This document shows positions 17,944 through 26,420 of a stretch of DNA of 64,000 nucleotides, in pieces. The stretch comes from Sinorhizobium fredii NGR234 (GTDB lineage: Bacteria; Pseudomonadota; Alphaproteobacteria; Rhizobiales; Rhizobiaceae). The notes beneath the pieces were generated by a model that saw only the letters and a list, made by a program, of their open reading frames with translations, did no database searches and was not told where the DNA came from. Where the stretch lies: contig NC_012586.1 in NCBI RefSeq assembly GCF_000018545.1, forward strand, positions 248,001 to 312,000. The letters run 5' to 3'. The translations under genes were made by a program, and so were the position numbers. Position 1 is the stretch's first letter; the number at the start of each line of letters is the position of its first letter.

Positions 17944-19218
17944 CTATTGGATATGACCGCTGATCTCGGTTTCGATCGCCTTCAGCGCGTCGTCGACCGG
18001 CATGCCCTGCGTCAGCGCCGGCAGTTGCGCGGTGACTGCAAGATCCGCCTCGTTGGTGAACACGCCGTAGTTCACCGACGGCACCTTCACCAGCCAGTCG
18101 GAGAAGTTCTGCCACACCTTCTCGCCGCCGAAGAACGGATCGGCCGCCTCGTAGGCCGCGCCGCCGCGGGCGGCAAGCAGCGAGCCGACAGCGCCGCGAT
18201 CCTGCAGGATCTTCTGGTAGAAATCGATGTCCTTGCCGTAGATCTCATTCAGGAAGTCGATGGCCTCGGCCTTTTCCGCCGAGCTTTCAAGCACGTACCA
18301 GCTCGATCCGCCGAGGTTCGAGGCATGTGTCGCGCCTTCGATCGACAGCGCCGGGATCGGCGCCACGCCCCATTTGCCGGCCTGGTCCGGCTGCGCCTTG
18401 ACGGTGCCGGTGATCCACACACCGGTGACGACGCTGGCGACGTCGCCGGAGGTGAAGGTGCCGACCCAGTCGGACCAGCCGTTGGCCGGCTTGTAGATAT
18501 TGGCGGACATGATCTTGCCGACGGTCTCGACCGCCGCCTTCAGCGCCGGGTTGCCGGTGATGTTCGGCTTGCCTTCCTTGTCGAAATACCATTGGCCGGC
18601 CGACTGCATGATGATGCGGACGAGGCCGCCATCGTTCGGGTCGAGGCCCATCATCTTCTTGCCGGTCTTCGCCTCGACTTCCTTGCCGATCTCGATGAAG
18701 CGATCCCAGGTGAGGTTCTGCATGTCTTCGGGCTTGAAGCCGGCCTGCTCGAGGTAGTCCTTGCGGTAATAGAGCCCGGTGACGCCGGAATCGAAGGGCA
18801 TGCCATAGACCTGGCCGTCGACGGTCATCACCTCGACCTTGTAGGGCGCGAAACCGGAATAATCGACGGTACCGGATAGGGGCGCAAAGGCACCCGGGAA
18901 GGATTGCAGATATTTCTGCGCGCCGTAGTCCTCGATCAAGACAATATCGGGCAGCGCGTCGGCGGTGCCGGAGGCAAGACCGGTCTGGAGCTTCTGCTCG
19001 ACGTCGGTCTTGGCGAAATCGACGACGTTGAAGGTGACGTCCGGATGCGTCTTGGTATAGCGCGCGCCCGCTTCCTTCATGATCGCGACGTTAAAGTTCG
19101 GATCCCAGCACCAGATGGTGATTTCTTTCGCCTCGGCGGCGGTCACCGCCAGAAGGCTCGCGCTCGCAAGCGCCAGAGCGGCGATCCGCGGCAGATGGGC
19201 ACGCGCGAAATTGTCCAT
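17944..19218 (-). CDS. lacE: Periplasmic lactose-binding protein (MalE family)
   Basis: This 424-residue extracellular solute-binding protein family 1 member has a signal peptide ending near TAAEA|KEITIW. Conserved segments include KTHPDVTFNVV, GLYYRKDYLEQAGF and WYVLESSAEKAEAIDFL. The ATG at 19218 was chosen because AGGGAGGA stands six bases before it; an upstream in-frame ATG (19233) has no site. It is the first gene of the lac operon. The palindrome at 19310-19323 lies about 92 bases upstream and is the likely LacR operator. A hairpin (CCCCGAGACAG with CTGTCTCTGGGG, 19242-19270) falls in the leader. Confidence 0.88.
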   Translation of the reverse strand: MDNFARAHLPRIAALALASASLLAVTAAEAKEITIWCWDPNFNVAIMKEAGARYTKTHPDVTFNVVDFAKTDVEQKLQTGLASGTADALPDIVLIEDYGAQKYLQSFPGAFAPLSGTVDYSGFAPYKVEVMTVDGQVYGMPFDSGVTGLYYRKDYLEQAGFKPEDMQNLTWDRFIEIGKEVEAKTGKKMMGLDPNDGGLVRIIMQSAGQWYFDKEGKPNITGNPALKAAVETVGKIMSANIYKPANGWSDWVGTFTSGDVASVVTGVWITGTVKAQPDQAGKWGVAPIPALSIEGATHASNLGGSSWYVLESSAEKAEAIDFLNEIYGKDIDFYQKILQDRGAVGSLLAARGGAAYEAADPFFGGEKVWQNFSDWLVKVPSVNYGVFTNEADLAVTAQLPALTQGMPVDDALKAIETEISGHIQ

Positions 19219-19309
19219 GCATTCCTCCCTCAAGGTTCGTTCCCCGAGACAGTCCTCTCTGTCTCTGGGGCGGAGTATTTCCTAAAATCGGAGGGGACGC
19301 AATATTTTC

Positions 19310-19323
19310 AGTAAATTTTTACT
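19310..19323. promoter_or_regulatory. Candidate LacR operator of the lac operon
   Basis: AGTAAATTTTTACT is symmetric as AGTAAA-WW-TTTACT and lies in the lacE promoter region. A related site stands before lacR at 21269. Two matching sites, before the transport operon and before the regulator gene, support recognition by the same LacI-family protein. Confidence 0.6.
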
Positions 19324-19343
19324 CGGCTATTTTCTGAGCCAGC

Positions 19344-19781
19344 TTACGCCGGCTCGAGGTCGGTCTGGGAGAAATCATCGCCCTTGAAGAGCAAGGGGAG
19401 GCGGTAGGTTTTCGCGCAGGCATAGGAGAAGCAATCTCCGAAATTGAGCCTTGCGGGGTGGGCCACCACGCCGCCATAGGTCCGGCACGCATCGATCGCG
19501 GTGCGATGCATTGCGCTGTCAATCGTCAACTCTTTCGCGCCGATCGTCTCAATAAAAGCCTCGACATGCTGTTGCGCCAAATCGATCAGGTGCGGCGGGA
19601 TAGGCACTTGGTTTCCGAGGGCGCCGTCCCGCTTATTGCGGGCGAGGCTGATGACCGCCTCAAATATGGAGAGCGAAGAATAGTAGATTGGCGTTGCCGC
19701 ATTTTCGATCTTGGCGATCAGGAGATCGGCGTCCTCCTCGTCGCCGAGGATCGCGACGATGGCTGAGGCATCCAGGAACAT
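19344..19781 (-). CDS. PIN-domain ribonuclease toxin (VapC)
   Basis: This roughly 145-residue PIN protein begins MFLDASAIVAILGDEEDADLL, typical of VapC toxins paired with Rv0623-type antitoxins. Later acidic positions lie in FEAVISLAR and NFGDCFSYACAK. ATG 19781 was chosen because it overlaps the antitoxin stop as TGATG; a GTG five codons upstream (19796) is also possible. It would be a tRNA- or rRNA-cleaving toxin. The pair lies between lacE and lacR, so it interrupts the lac locus. Confidence 0.87.
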   Translation of the reverse strand: MFLDASAIVAILGDEEDADLLIAKIENAATPIYYSSLSIFEAVISLARNKRDGALGNQVPIPPHLIDLAQQHVEAFIETIGAKELTIDSAMHRTAIDACRTYGGVVAHPARLNFGDCFSYACAKTYRLPLLFKGDDFSQTDLEPA

Positions 19782-20026
19782 CAGATATTGCCCCACTGTT
19801 CATCGGCAAATTTCTTCATATCAAAGTCGGGATCATCCGGCCCCATGGCGCGAACCTCGTTTTGAAGCCGCTTGATTCGGTCTTTCAAGGGAACAGCTTG
19901 TCTGGCGCGTTCCAATTCGTTGAGCAGCGCCCGACGCACCGCCTCCGTCTTGTTGGGAGCATTGATCGCCTGCTGGACCTGTTTCGCAAGTTCGTCGACT
20001 GCGCCATCGCGAATATAGAGTGACAT
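19781..20026 (-). CDS. VapB antitoxin (Rv0623/PSK type)
   Basis: This 81-residue antitoxin begins MSLYIRDGAVDELAKQVQQA, followed by NKTEAVRRALLNELERAR, the ribbon-helix-helix/PSK pattern. The C-terminal DDPDFDMKKFADEQWG segment is the expected toxin-binding tail. The start at 20026 was chosen because conserved sequence begins there and the upstream extension would run through the operator. It overlaps the toxin gene by one base. Confidence 0.87.
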   Translation of the reverse strand: MSLYIRDGAVDELAKQVQQAINAPNKTEAVRRALLNELERARQAVPLKDRIKRLQNEVRAMGPDDPDFDMKKFADEQWGNI

Positions 20027-20039
20027 CGGGGCATTTCCC

Positions 20040-20081
20040 GTATATTCCAGATTGAATATACACATATTCTAGTCGGAATAT
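20040..20081. promoter_or_regulatory. Tandem palindromic operators of the vapBC pair
   Basis: The first palindrome is GTATATTC-N6-GAATATAC (20040-20061). The second is ATATTC-N6-GAATAT (20064-20081). Cores and spacers match and the centres are 22 bases apart, about two helical turns. They lie directly upstream of vapB, as expected for cooperative autoregulation by VapBC complexes. Confidence 0.75.
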
Positions 20082-20151
20082 ACGGCGGCGGCAAGCGCCG
20101 CAAGGTGGCGCCGACCGTGATATGCGACCGGCAGGGATCATGCGTAAGCGT

Positions 20152-21222
20152 CTACACGGACCGCAGCTCTTCGCGGGCGGCCATTGATCGGCCTGGTTCG
20201 CGATCGACCGGCTGGGGCGTGCTTCCCCGCCAGACCATCTCGGTTCCGAGAACCACCTTCTTGGCGACGTCGCGCCCGGAAAGGCGCTCGAGCAACAGGT
20301 CGACGGCGGTTTCGCCGATCAGCTCGGCCGGAATCTTGACGGTCGAAAGCGGCGGCCCGAGAAATTGTGCGACGGGAATATCGTTGAAACTCGCCACGGC
20401 AATGTCCTCGGGGATCCTCAGGCCCATCTCCTGAATGGCCCGGTAAGCGCCGAGCGCCATGTTGTCGTTGCAGGTGATCAGGACCTTCGGGGGATTGGGC
20501 TTCGACAGCATCGCCTTTGTCAGCGCGTAGCCGCTGTCGGGCGTCATCCGCTCGACGAGGCACAGTTCCGGATCGTAGAGCCCGGCCTTCACCATCCAGT
20601 CGATAAAGGTCCGGCAGCGACGCTCAGAATGGATGTTTTCCGGCTCGTGGAAGGCGTCGATCCAGCCGATGAAGCCGATGCGGCGATAACCCATGCGGTG
20701 GACTGCTTCGAGGAGCCGGGTCATGGCCATCGCGACGTCGCTCAACACGCTGTCGTCCGCATCGCCGGCGGGCGCGTAATCGGCAAAGACGAGATGGCGG
20801 CTGTGGCGGCGCAGCCATTCGAGCGCCTCGCCATAATAGTGACCGACCGCAACGACGCCCGATGCGCCCTCCAGGATCGCCGCTTCCGGCGGGCTGCCGG
20901 TCGGCACGACCTTGACGATCTCGCTCTTCATCGCCTGACAGCGGCTTTCGATGCCGAGCCTTACGCCGACATAGTAGGGATCGGCCAGTTCCTGGGCCGG
21001 CTCGAGGAAATGGACGAGCGCAATCTTCTGCCCGGCGCCGACCCCTTGGGCCGCCGCCCGGCCACGGTTGCGCGGCGTGGCGTAATTCAGCGCCTCGGCC
21101 GTCTCAATGATCGCCTGGCGTTTCCTGGTGGAGATCGACAGGGTCGGGTCGTAGTTCAAGACCCGCGACACGGTCGCCGACGACACACCGACAGCCGCTG
21201 CGATTTCTTTGATTGTCACCAT
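20152..21222 (-). CDS. lacR: LacI-family repressor, probable lactose regulator
   Basis: This 356-residue protein has an N-terminal helix-turn-helix (VTIKEIAAAVGVSSATVSRVL, about 2-22) and a periplasmic-binding-like effector domain (IALVHFLEPAQEL, RRIGFIGWIDAFH, VASFNDIPVAQFL). It lies upstream of lacE on the same strand, separated by the vapBC pair, and is preceded by an AT-rich palindrome like the one before lacE. In S. meliloti lacR adjoins lacE, so lactose control is the simplest reading. The symbol is assigned by position and family. Confidence 0.8.
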   Translation of the reverse strand: MVTIKEIAAAVGVSSATVSRVLNYDPTLSISTRKRQAIIETAEALNYATPRNRGRAAAQGVGAGQKIALVHFLEPAQELADPYYVGVRLGIESRCQAMKSEIVKVVPTGSPPEAAILEGASGVVAVGHYYGEALEWLRRHSRHLVFADYAPAGDADDSVLSDVAMAMTRLLEAVHRMGYRRIGFIGWIDAFHEPENIHSERRCRTFIDWMVKAGLYDPELCLVERMTPDSGYALTKAMLSKPNPPKVLITCNDNMALGAYRAIQEMGLRIPEDIAVASFNDIPVAQFLGPPLSTVKIPAELIGETAVDLLLERLSGRDVAKKVVLGTEMVWRGSTPQPVDREPGRSMAAREELRSV

Positions 21223-21268
21223 TTTCTTACGCCCCGCCAGTCAGTCGCGTGCTTCGCGTCTTTTATTT

Positions 21269-21282
21269 AGTAAAATTTTATC
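21269..21282. promoter_or_regulatory. Candidate LacR operator before lacR
   Basis: AGTAAAATTTTATC matches the 19310 site except at the last two bases. It lies about 47 bases upstream of the lacR start, consistent with autoregulation. Confidence 0.5.
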
Positions 21283-21291
21283 GCGCAGATT

Positions 21292-22227
21292 TCAATCGCA
21301 AGCGGCAGCCAGCGTGGTCACCGATTCACTTATCTTCGGGGTTTTCGCCGGTACGCTGGCATACATACCGGTGGTGCGGAACTCCGTCGGGCTCGCGCCG
21401 AAGACGCGGCGGAAGACCTTGGCGAAATAATTGGGGTCGTCGAAGCCCGACAGGATAGCCACTTCCTTGACCGGCAGGTCCGCCGTCTTGGTCAGGAGCT
21501 TCACCGCCCGTTGCAGCCGCTTCTGCAGCACGAATTCGGCCGGCGGCATACCTTCGCTCGCTGCGAAGATGCGGGAGAAATGCGCGCGGCTCAAGCCGGA
21601 GACGCGGGCCAGTTCCTCGACGGGCAGCGGTTTCTCCAAGTTCGAAAGGATGTGGTCGATGACGTGCTGCATCTTCCGATACTCTTCACTGATGACCGGA
21701 TGCGAACCGAAGACGTCGTCATAGAGCGCCATTGCTGCCTCGTAGGCGATTGCCGAGGCGCTGCCGGGCATTTCGCCGCCGGTGATGAGGCGCAGGCTGC
21801 AGTCGGCCAGGTGTTCGACCGTCTCCGGCTGCAGCTTCAACACCGGGCCGGTGACGGCGAGAATGGCGCGGTGGATGCGCAGCGCCTCCTCGCCGTTCAT
21901 CGAGATCCAGAAGAACTCCCAGCGCCCGGCCTCCTCCAGCCAATAGCGGTGGTTGTGCGGGACGAGCAGCAGCAGCGTGTCGCCCTCGCGCAGGCGATAG
22001 CTGCGGTGCTCATAGCGGAGGTTTCCGGCGCCGCCGATCGTGTGCTGCAGCACCGTGAACGGCGTCTGGCCGCGCTTTCGCCCGTCCCAGTCGTAGCCGC
22101 CATCGGTCCTGATTTCGTAGCCGGTGCTCGTCGGCATGGTGTGCAGGCTCTGCCTTCCCCGCGGCAGCGAAACGGTCCGCATCACCGGGCCTCGGTCGAT
22201 CAATTGCTGCAGCACAGAATTACCCAT
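21292..22227 (-). CDS. agpT: AraC-family activator of the alpha-galactoside operon
   Basis: This 311-residue protein has an N-terminal cupin-type sensor domain (GGAGNLRYEHRSYRLREGDTLLLL) and a C-terminal double helix-turn-helix. The latter shows PVEELARVSGLSRAHFSRIF and PVKEVAILSGFDDPNYFAKVFRR at about residues 220-285. It is divergent from agaL1 across a 198-base gap. In S. meliloti the AraC-like AgpT activates agaL1-agpABCD-agaL2, and the gene content here is the same. An inverted repeat at 22321-22335 in the gap is a possible target. Confidence 0.83.
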   Translation of the reverse strand: MGNSVLQQLIDRGPVMRTVSLPRGRQSLHTMPTSTGYEIRTDGGYDWDGRKRGQTPFTVLQHTIGGAGNLRYEHRSYRLREGDTLLLLVPHNHRYWLEEAGRWEFFWISMNGEEALRIHRAILAVTGPVLKLQPETVEHLADCSLRLITGGEMPGSASAIAYEAAMALYDDVFGSHPVISEEYRKMQHVIDHILSNLEKPLPVEELARVSGLSRAHFSRIFAASEGMPPAEFVLQKRLQRAVKLLTKTADLPVKEVAILSGFDDPNYFAKVFRRVFGASPTEFRTTGMYASVPAKTPKISESVTTLAAACD

Positions 22228-22320
22228 GAAAGCACAATCCCTCTCTAGTCGTGCGTGGGATTATACACATAATGGCCACAGATCGCGCAAGACGCATGGC
22301 TAACCGGTGTCTGGAGCAGG

Positions 22321-22335
22321 GTTTTCGGTGAAAAC
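22321..22335. promoter_or_regulatory. Inverted repeat in the agpT-agaL1 intergenic region
   Basis: GTTTTC and GAAAAC flank GGT, about 90 bases before agaL1 and 94 before agpT. AraC-family proteins often bind direct repeats, so this may not be the AgpT site, but it is the clearest symmetry in the shared regulatory region. Confidence 0.3.
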
Positions 22336-22425
22336 GGTCCGCCGCTCGTGGCCGGATCAATTCGATGAACTGATTTTACCCTTATAGCGCGAAGATCGAC
22401 ATTCGCGAGGAGGAATTGAACGAAG

Positions 22426-23898
22426 ATGGCCAGCTTCAAGATCGCCATTATCGGCGCCGGCAGCGTCGGTTTTACCAAGAAGCTCTTCACCGACATCCTG
22501 TCTGTGCCGGAGCTCCGCGACGTCGAGTTCGCCCTGACGGACTTGAGCGAGCACAATCTCGGCATGATCAAGTCGATCCTCGACCGGATCGTCGGGTCGA
22601 ACAATCTGCCGACGCGAGTGACGGCAACCACAGATCGCCGCAAGGCGATCGAGGGTGCGCGTTACATTATCAGCTGCGTCCGCGTCGGCGGCCTCGAGGC
22701 CTATGCGGACGACATCCGCATTCCGCTGAAATACGGCGTCGACCAATGCGTCGGTGACACGATCTGCGCCGGCGGCATCCTCTACGGCCAGCGCAACATC
22801 CCGGTGATCCTCGATTTCTGCAAGGACATCCGCGAGGTGGCCGAGCCGGGCGCCAAGTTCCTGAACTATGCCAACCCGATGGCCATGAACACCTGGGCGG
22901 CGATCGAATACGGCAAGGTTGACACGGTCGGTCTCTGCCACGGCGTCCAGCACGGCGCCGAGCAGATCGCCCAGATCCTCGGCGCCAAGGACGGCGAACT
23001 CGATTATGTCTGCTCGGGCATCAACCACCAGACCTGGTTCATCGACGTGCGGCTCAACGGCCGCAGGATCGGCAAGGACGAACTCGTCGCCGCCTTCGAG
23101 GCGCATCCGGTCTTTTCCAAGCAGGAAAAGCTCAGGATCGACGTGTTGAAGCGCTTCGGCGTCTATTCGACGGAGAGCAACGGCCATCTCTCCGAATACC
23201 TGCCCTGGTACCGCAAGCGTCCTGACGAGATCACCAAATGGATCGACATGTCGGACTGGATCCATGGCGAGACCGGCGGGTATCTGCGCTATTCGACCGA
23301 GACCCGCAACTGGTTCGAGACCGAATATCCGCGCTTCCTCGAAGAAGCGGGCAGGCCGCTTTCGACGATCAAGCGGTCGAACGAGCATGCGAGCCACATC
23401 CTCGAGGCGCTCGAGACAGGACGCGTCTATCGCGGGCATTTCAACGTCAAGAATGATGGCGTGATCACCAACCTGCCGGCGGACGCGATCATCGAATCTC
23501 CTGGCTTCGTCGATCGCTTCGGCATTAACATGGTGTCCGGCATCACGATCCCCGAGGCCTGTGCCGCCACCTGCAACGCGTCGATCAATGTCCAGCGCAT
23601 GTCCGTGCATGCGGCGATCACCGGCGACATCGATCTTCTGAAGCTCGCGGTGCTTCACGACCCGCTGGTCGGGGCGATCTGCACGCCGGAGGAGGTCTGG
23701 CAGATGGTCGACGAAATGGTCGTCGCCCAGGCTGAATGGCTGCCGCAATACGCCCATGCCGTCGACGCGGCCAAGGATCGGCTCGCCCGGTCGACGGTGA
23801 AGACCCGCGAGTGGACCGGTGCCGCGCGGCGCGAGGTGCGCTCGATCGAGGAAATCCGCGCCGAGAAGGACGCCGCGAAGCTGCGCGCCGCCGGGTAG
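22426..23898 (+). CDS. agaL1: Alpha-galactosidase, glycoside hydrolase family 4
   Basis: This 490-residue GH4 enzyme uses NAD+ and a divalent metal. The Rossmann motif IAIIGAGSVGFTKKLF is at about 5-20, and the metal-site segments GLCHGVQH and SGINHQTWF are present, as is FLNYANPMAMNTWA. GH4 enzymes are cytosolic and hydrolyse the glycosidic bond by a redox-elimination mechanism. It is the first gene of the agp operon, preceded by GAGGAGG about 13 bases before the ATG. The product releases galactose from melibiose or raffinose. The symbol follows the S. meliloti gene order. Confidence 0.87.
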   Translation: MASFKIAIIGAGSVGFTKKLFTDILSVPELRDVEFALTDLSEHNLGMIKSILDRIVGSNNLPTRVTATTDRRKAIEGARYIISCVRVGGLEAYADDIRIPLKYGVDQCVGDTICAGGILYGQRNIPVILDFCKDIREVAEPGAKFLNYANPMAMNTWAAIEYGKVDTVGLCHGVQHGAEQIAQILGAKDGELDYVCSGINHQTWFIDVRLNGRRIGKDELVAAFEAHPVFSKQEKLRIDVLKRFGVYSTESNGHLSEYLPWYRKRPDEITKWIDMSDWIHGETGGYLRYSTETRNWFETEYPRFLEEAGRPLSTIKRSNEHASHILEALETGRVYRGHFNVKNDGVITNLPADAIIESPGFVDRFGINMVSGITIPEACAATCNASINVQRMSVHAAITGDIDLLKLAVLHDPLVGAICTPEEVWQMVDEMVVAQAEWLPQYAHAVDAAKDRLARSTVKTREWTGAARREVRSIEEIRAEKDAAKLRAAG

Positions 23899-23938
23899 GT
23901 GGCGTGGCTGGTGATAACCGCTACCGCTCTGGCCCGGA

Positions 23939-24080
23939 ACTGCCCCTCTCCTCGGTTTAACCCGAGGACTAGCCCTCTCCCCGCAGGCGGGGAGAGGGGA
24001 CTGAGTGGATGCCGCGAGTCCCTTCGCCTCGCCTGCGGGGAGAAGGTGGCCGGCAGGCCGGATGAGGGGCAGTCCCCGGC
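23939..24080. repeat. RIME-like palindromic intergenic repeat between agaL1 and agpA
   Basis: The gap of about 330 bases between agaL1 and agpA contains a small hairpin (CTCGG/CCGAG at 23952-23967). A strong stem CCCTCTCCCCG...CGGGGAGAGGG (about 23973-23998) follows, then CCTGCGGGGAGAAGG and GGCCGGCAGGCCGGATGAGG (about 24031-24067). Such double-palindrome elements are scattered between genes in Rhizobiaceae (RIME type). I see no gene here. It could cause differential expression within the operon. Confidence 0.65.
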
Positions 24081-24229
24081 CAGCGCGGCGTACGCGCGCG
24101 GGCCAAACCGTCCGCGTATCGAAAATACAGCCCCAAGAACACCTGCGTGAGGAGACGCGGATGCTTTTTGAGGCAGGAGGAATGCCACCCGTTCCGGGAT
24201 GGCAAGTTTAGGAGGGAGAACCTGAAACA

Positions 24230-26311
24230 ATGAAAACGCATCGACTGACAACGACGGCCAGCCTGCTGATCGGCATATCCGCCTTTGCCGTGCAGGCCTT
24301 TGCATCCGAGCCGACCGTGGTGCCCGAGCAGCCGCCCGTTCCGGCGCAGGGCAAGATCACCTATGTGCCGCGCGATTCCATTCTCGAGTTCAAGGCCTTG
24401 CCCGAATATCACGAGCCGGAATGGGTAACGGAGAAATTCGTCAAGGCCGGCAAGCTGCCACCCGTCGCCGAGCGCCTGCCGAAGGAGCCGATGGTCTTCA
24501 AGACCGGCAACATGCCGGACGGCGCTGGCGTCTATGGCGACGTCATGCGTCATGTGATCGGCGGCCGGCCGGAAGGCTGGAACTACAGCGCCGGCCAGAC
24601 CCAGGGCTGGGGCGGCATCGACATCGGCATGTCGGAATGCCTGACGCGCACCGCACCGCTCTACCAGGTGGAGGCCAGCGACGTCGAGCCGCTGCCGAAC
24701 CTCGCCAGAAGCTGGGAGTGGTCCGAGGACGGCCACAAGCTGACCATGCATCTCATCGAAGGCGCGAAATGGTCCGACGGCGACCCCTTCGACGCCGACG
24801 ACGTGATGTTCTACTGGGACGACAACGTCGTCGATCCGAACGTTTCGCCGCTGAACGGCGCGACGCCCGAGACCTTCGGCGAAGGAACGACGCTCAAGAA
24901 AATCGACCAGAACACCGTCGAATGGACCTTCAAGGAGGCCTTCCCGCGCCAGCACCTCTATGCCATGGCCTATGGCACCTTCTGCCCCGGCCCGTCGCAT
25001 ATCCTCAAGACCAAGCATCCGAAATATGCCGGCACGACCTACGACCAGTACAAGAACGGCTTCCCGCCGGAATATATGAACATTCCGGTGATGGGCGCCT
25101 GGGTTCCGGTCGCCTACCGGCCGGACGACATCATCGTGCTGCGCCGCAATCCCTACTACTGGAAGGTCGACGAGGCCGGCAACCAGCTGCCCTATCTGAA
25201 CGAAGTGCATTACAAGCTGTCGACCTGGGCCGACCGCGACGTTCAGGCGATCGCCGGGTCGGGCGACTTCTCCAACCTCGAGCAGCCTGAAAACTTCGTC
25301 GAATCGCTGAAGCGCGCCGCCAACGAAGCGGCACCGGCCCGGCTTGCCTTCGGCCCGCGCGTCATCGGCTACAATCTGCGCTTGAACTACTCGGCCAATG
25401 GCTGGGGAGAACCGGACGAACGCGCCCAGGCAGTCCGCGAACTCAACCGCAACCTGGATTTCCGCAAGGCAGTCACCATGGCGGTCGATCGCAAGAAGCT
25501 CGGCGAAGCGCTGGTGAAGGGCCCCTTCACGGCGATCTATCCGGGCGGGCTTTCCTCCGGCACCAGCTTCTATGATCGGAACTCGACCATCTACTATCCG
25601 TTCGACCTCGACGGTGCCAAGGCACTGCTCGAAAAGGCGGGGCTGAAGGACACGGACGGCAACGGCATCGTCAACTTCCCTGAAGGCACCGCCGGCGGCG
25701 CCGACGTGCAGATCGTCATGCTCGTCAATTCCGACTACGGCACCGACCGCAACCTTGCCGAAGGCCTCGTCGGCCAGATGGAAAAGCTCGGCCTCAAGGT
25801 GGTGTTGAACTCGGTCGACGGCACCAAGCGCGACGCGACGCAATATGCCGGCAAGTTCGACTGGCTGATCCGCCGCAACGACCAGGAGCTGACTTCCGTC
25901 GTGCAGAACACGACGCAGCTTGCCCCCACTGGTCCGCGCACCAGCTGGCACCACCGGGCCCCGGAAAGCGGCAAGGTCGATCTCCTGCCGCACGAGCAGG
26001 AACTCGTCGACATCGTCAACAAGTTCATCGCGAGCAACGACAACGAGGCGCGCGCCGATCTGATGAAGCAGTTCCAGAAGGTCTCGACGGAGAATGTCGA
26101 TACGGTCGGGCTCACCGAATATCCGGGAGCGCTGATCATCAACAAGCGCTTCTCGAACATTCCTCCGGGCGCGCCGATCTTCATGTTCAACTGGGCGGAA
26201 GACACGATCATCCGCGAGCGCGTCTTCGTACCGGCCGACAAGCAGGGGGACTACGAGCTCTATGCCGAGCAGCTTCCCGGCAAGCCCGGCGACAGCGGCC
26301 CGAGCAACTGA
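24230..26311 (+). CDS. agpA: Periplasmic alpha-galactoside-binding protein (SBP_bac_5 family)
   Basis: This 693-residue protein has a signal peptide at about 1-26 (cleavage after QAFA) and a dipeptide/oligopeptide-type solute-binding fold. It shows ARSWEWSEDGHKLTMHL, WSDGDPFDADDVMFYW and LDFRKAVTMAVDRKKLGEAL. Although the family usually binds peptides, S. meliloti AgpA of this type is needed for melibiose and raffinose uptake, and the neighbouring alpha-galactosidases agree. The ATG follows a GGAGGGAG site. Confidence 0.87.
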   Translation: MKTHRLTTTASLLIGISAFAVQAFASEPTVVPEQPPVPAQGKITYVPRDSILEFKALPEYHEPEWVTEKFVKAGKLPPVAERLPKEPMVFKTGNMPDGAGVYGDVMRHVIGGRPEGWNYSAGQTQGWGGIDIGMSECLTRTAPLYQVEASDVEPLPNLARSWEWSEDGHKLTMHLIEGAKWSDGDPFDADDVMFYWDDNVVDPNVSPLNGATPETFGEGTTLKKIDQNTVEWTFKEAFPRQHLYAMAYGTFCPGPSHILKTKHPKYAGTTYDQYKNGFPPEYMNIPVMGAWVPVAYRPDDIIVLRRNPYYWKVDEAGNQLPYLNEVHYKLSTWADRDVQAIAGSGDFSNLEQPENFVESLKRAANEAAPARLAFGPRVIGYNLRLNYSANGWGEPDERAQAVRELNRNLDFRKAVTMAVDRKKLGEALVKGPFTAIYPGGLSSGTSFYDRNSTIYYPFDLDGAKALLEKAGLKDTDGNGIVNFPEGTAGGADVQIVMLVNSDYGTDRNLAEGLVGQMEKLGLKVVLNSVDGTKRDATQYAGKFDWLIRRNDQELTSVVQNTTQLAPTGPRTSWHHRAPESGKVDLLPHEQELVDIVNKFIASNDNEARADLMKQFQKVSTENVDTVGLTEYPGALIINKRFSNIPPGAPIFMFNWAEDTIIRERVFVPADKQGDYELYAEQLPGKPGDSGPSN

Positions 26312-26420
26312 ACGTGATCGTCTCCCCCGGCTCCTGACTTGTCGGAGCCGGGGGACCGCCCTTCACCCCGCGGAGTGCCGCGCCAGCACTCCAACGGAAA
26401 ACCGACAGAAGGAAACGGCC

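Noticed and set aside
23969..25993. A 674-codon minus-strand frame opposite agpA
   Set aside because: It mirrors the agpA gene in codon-position bias and has no recognisable domain. agpA has a signal peptide and conserved family motifs.
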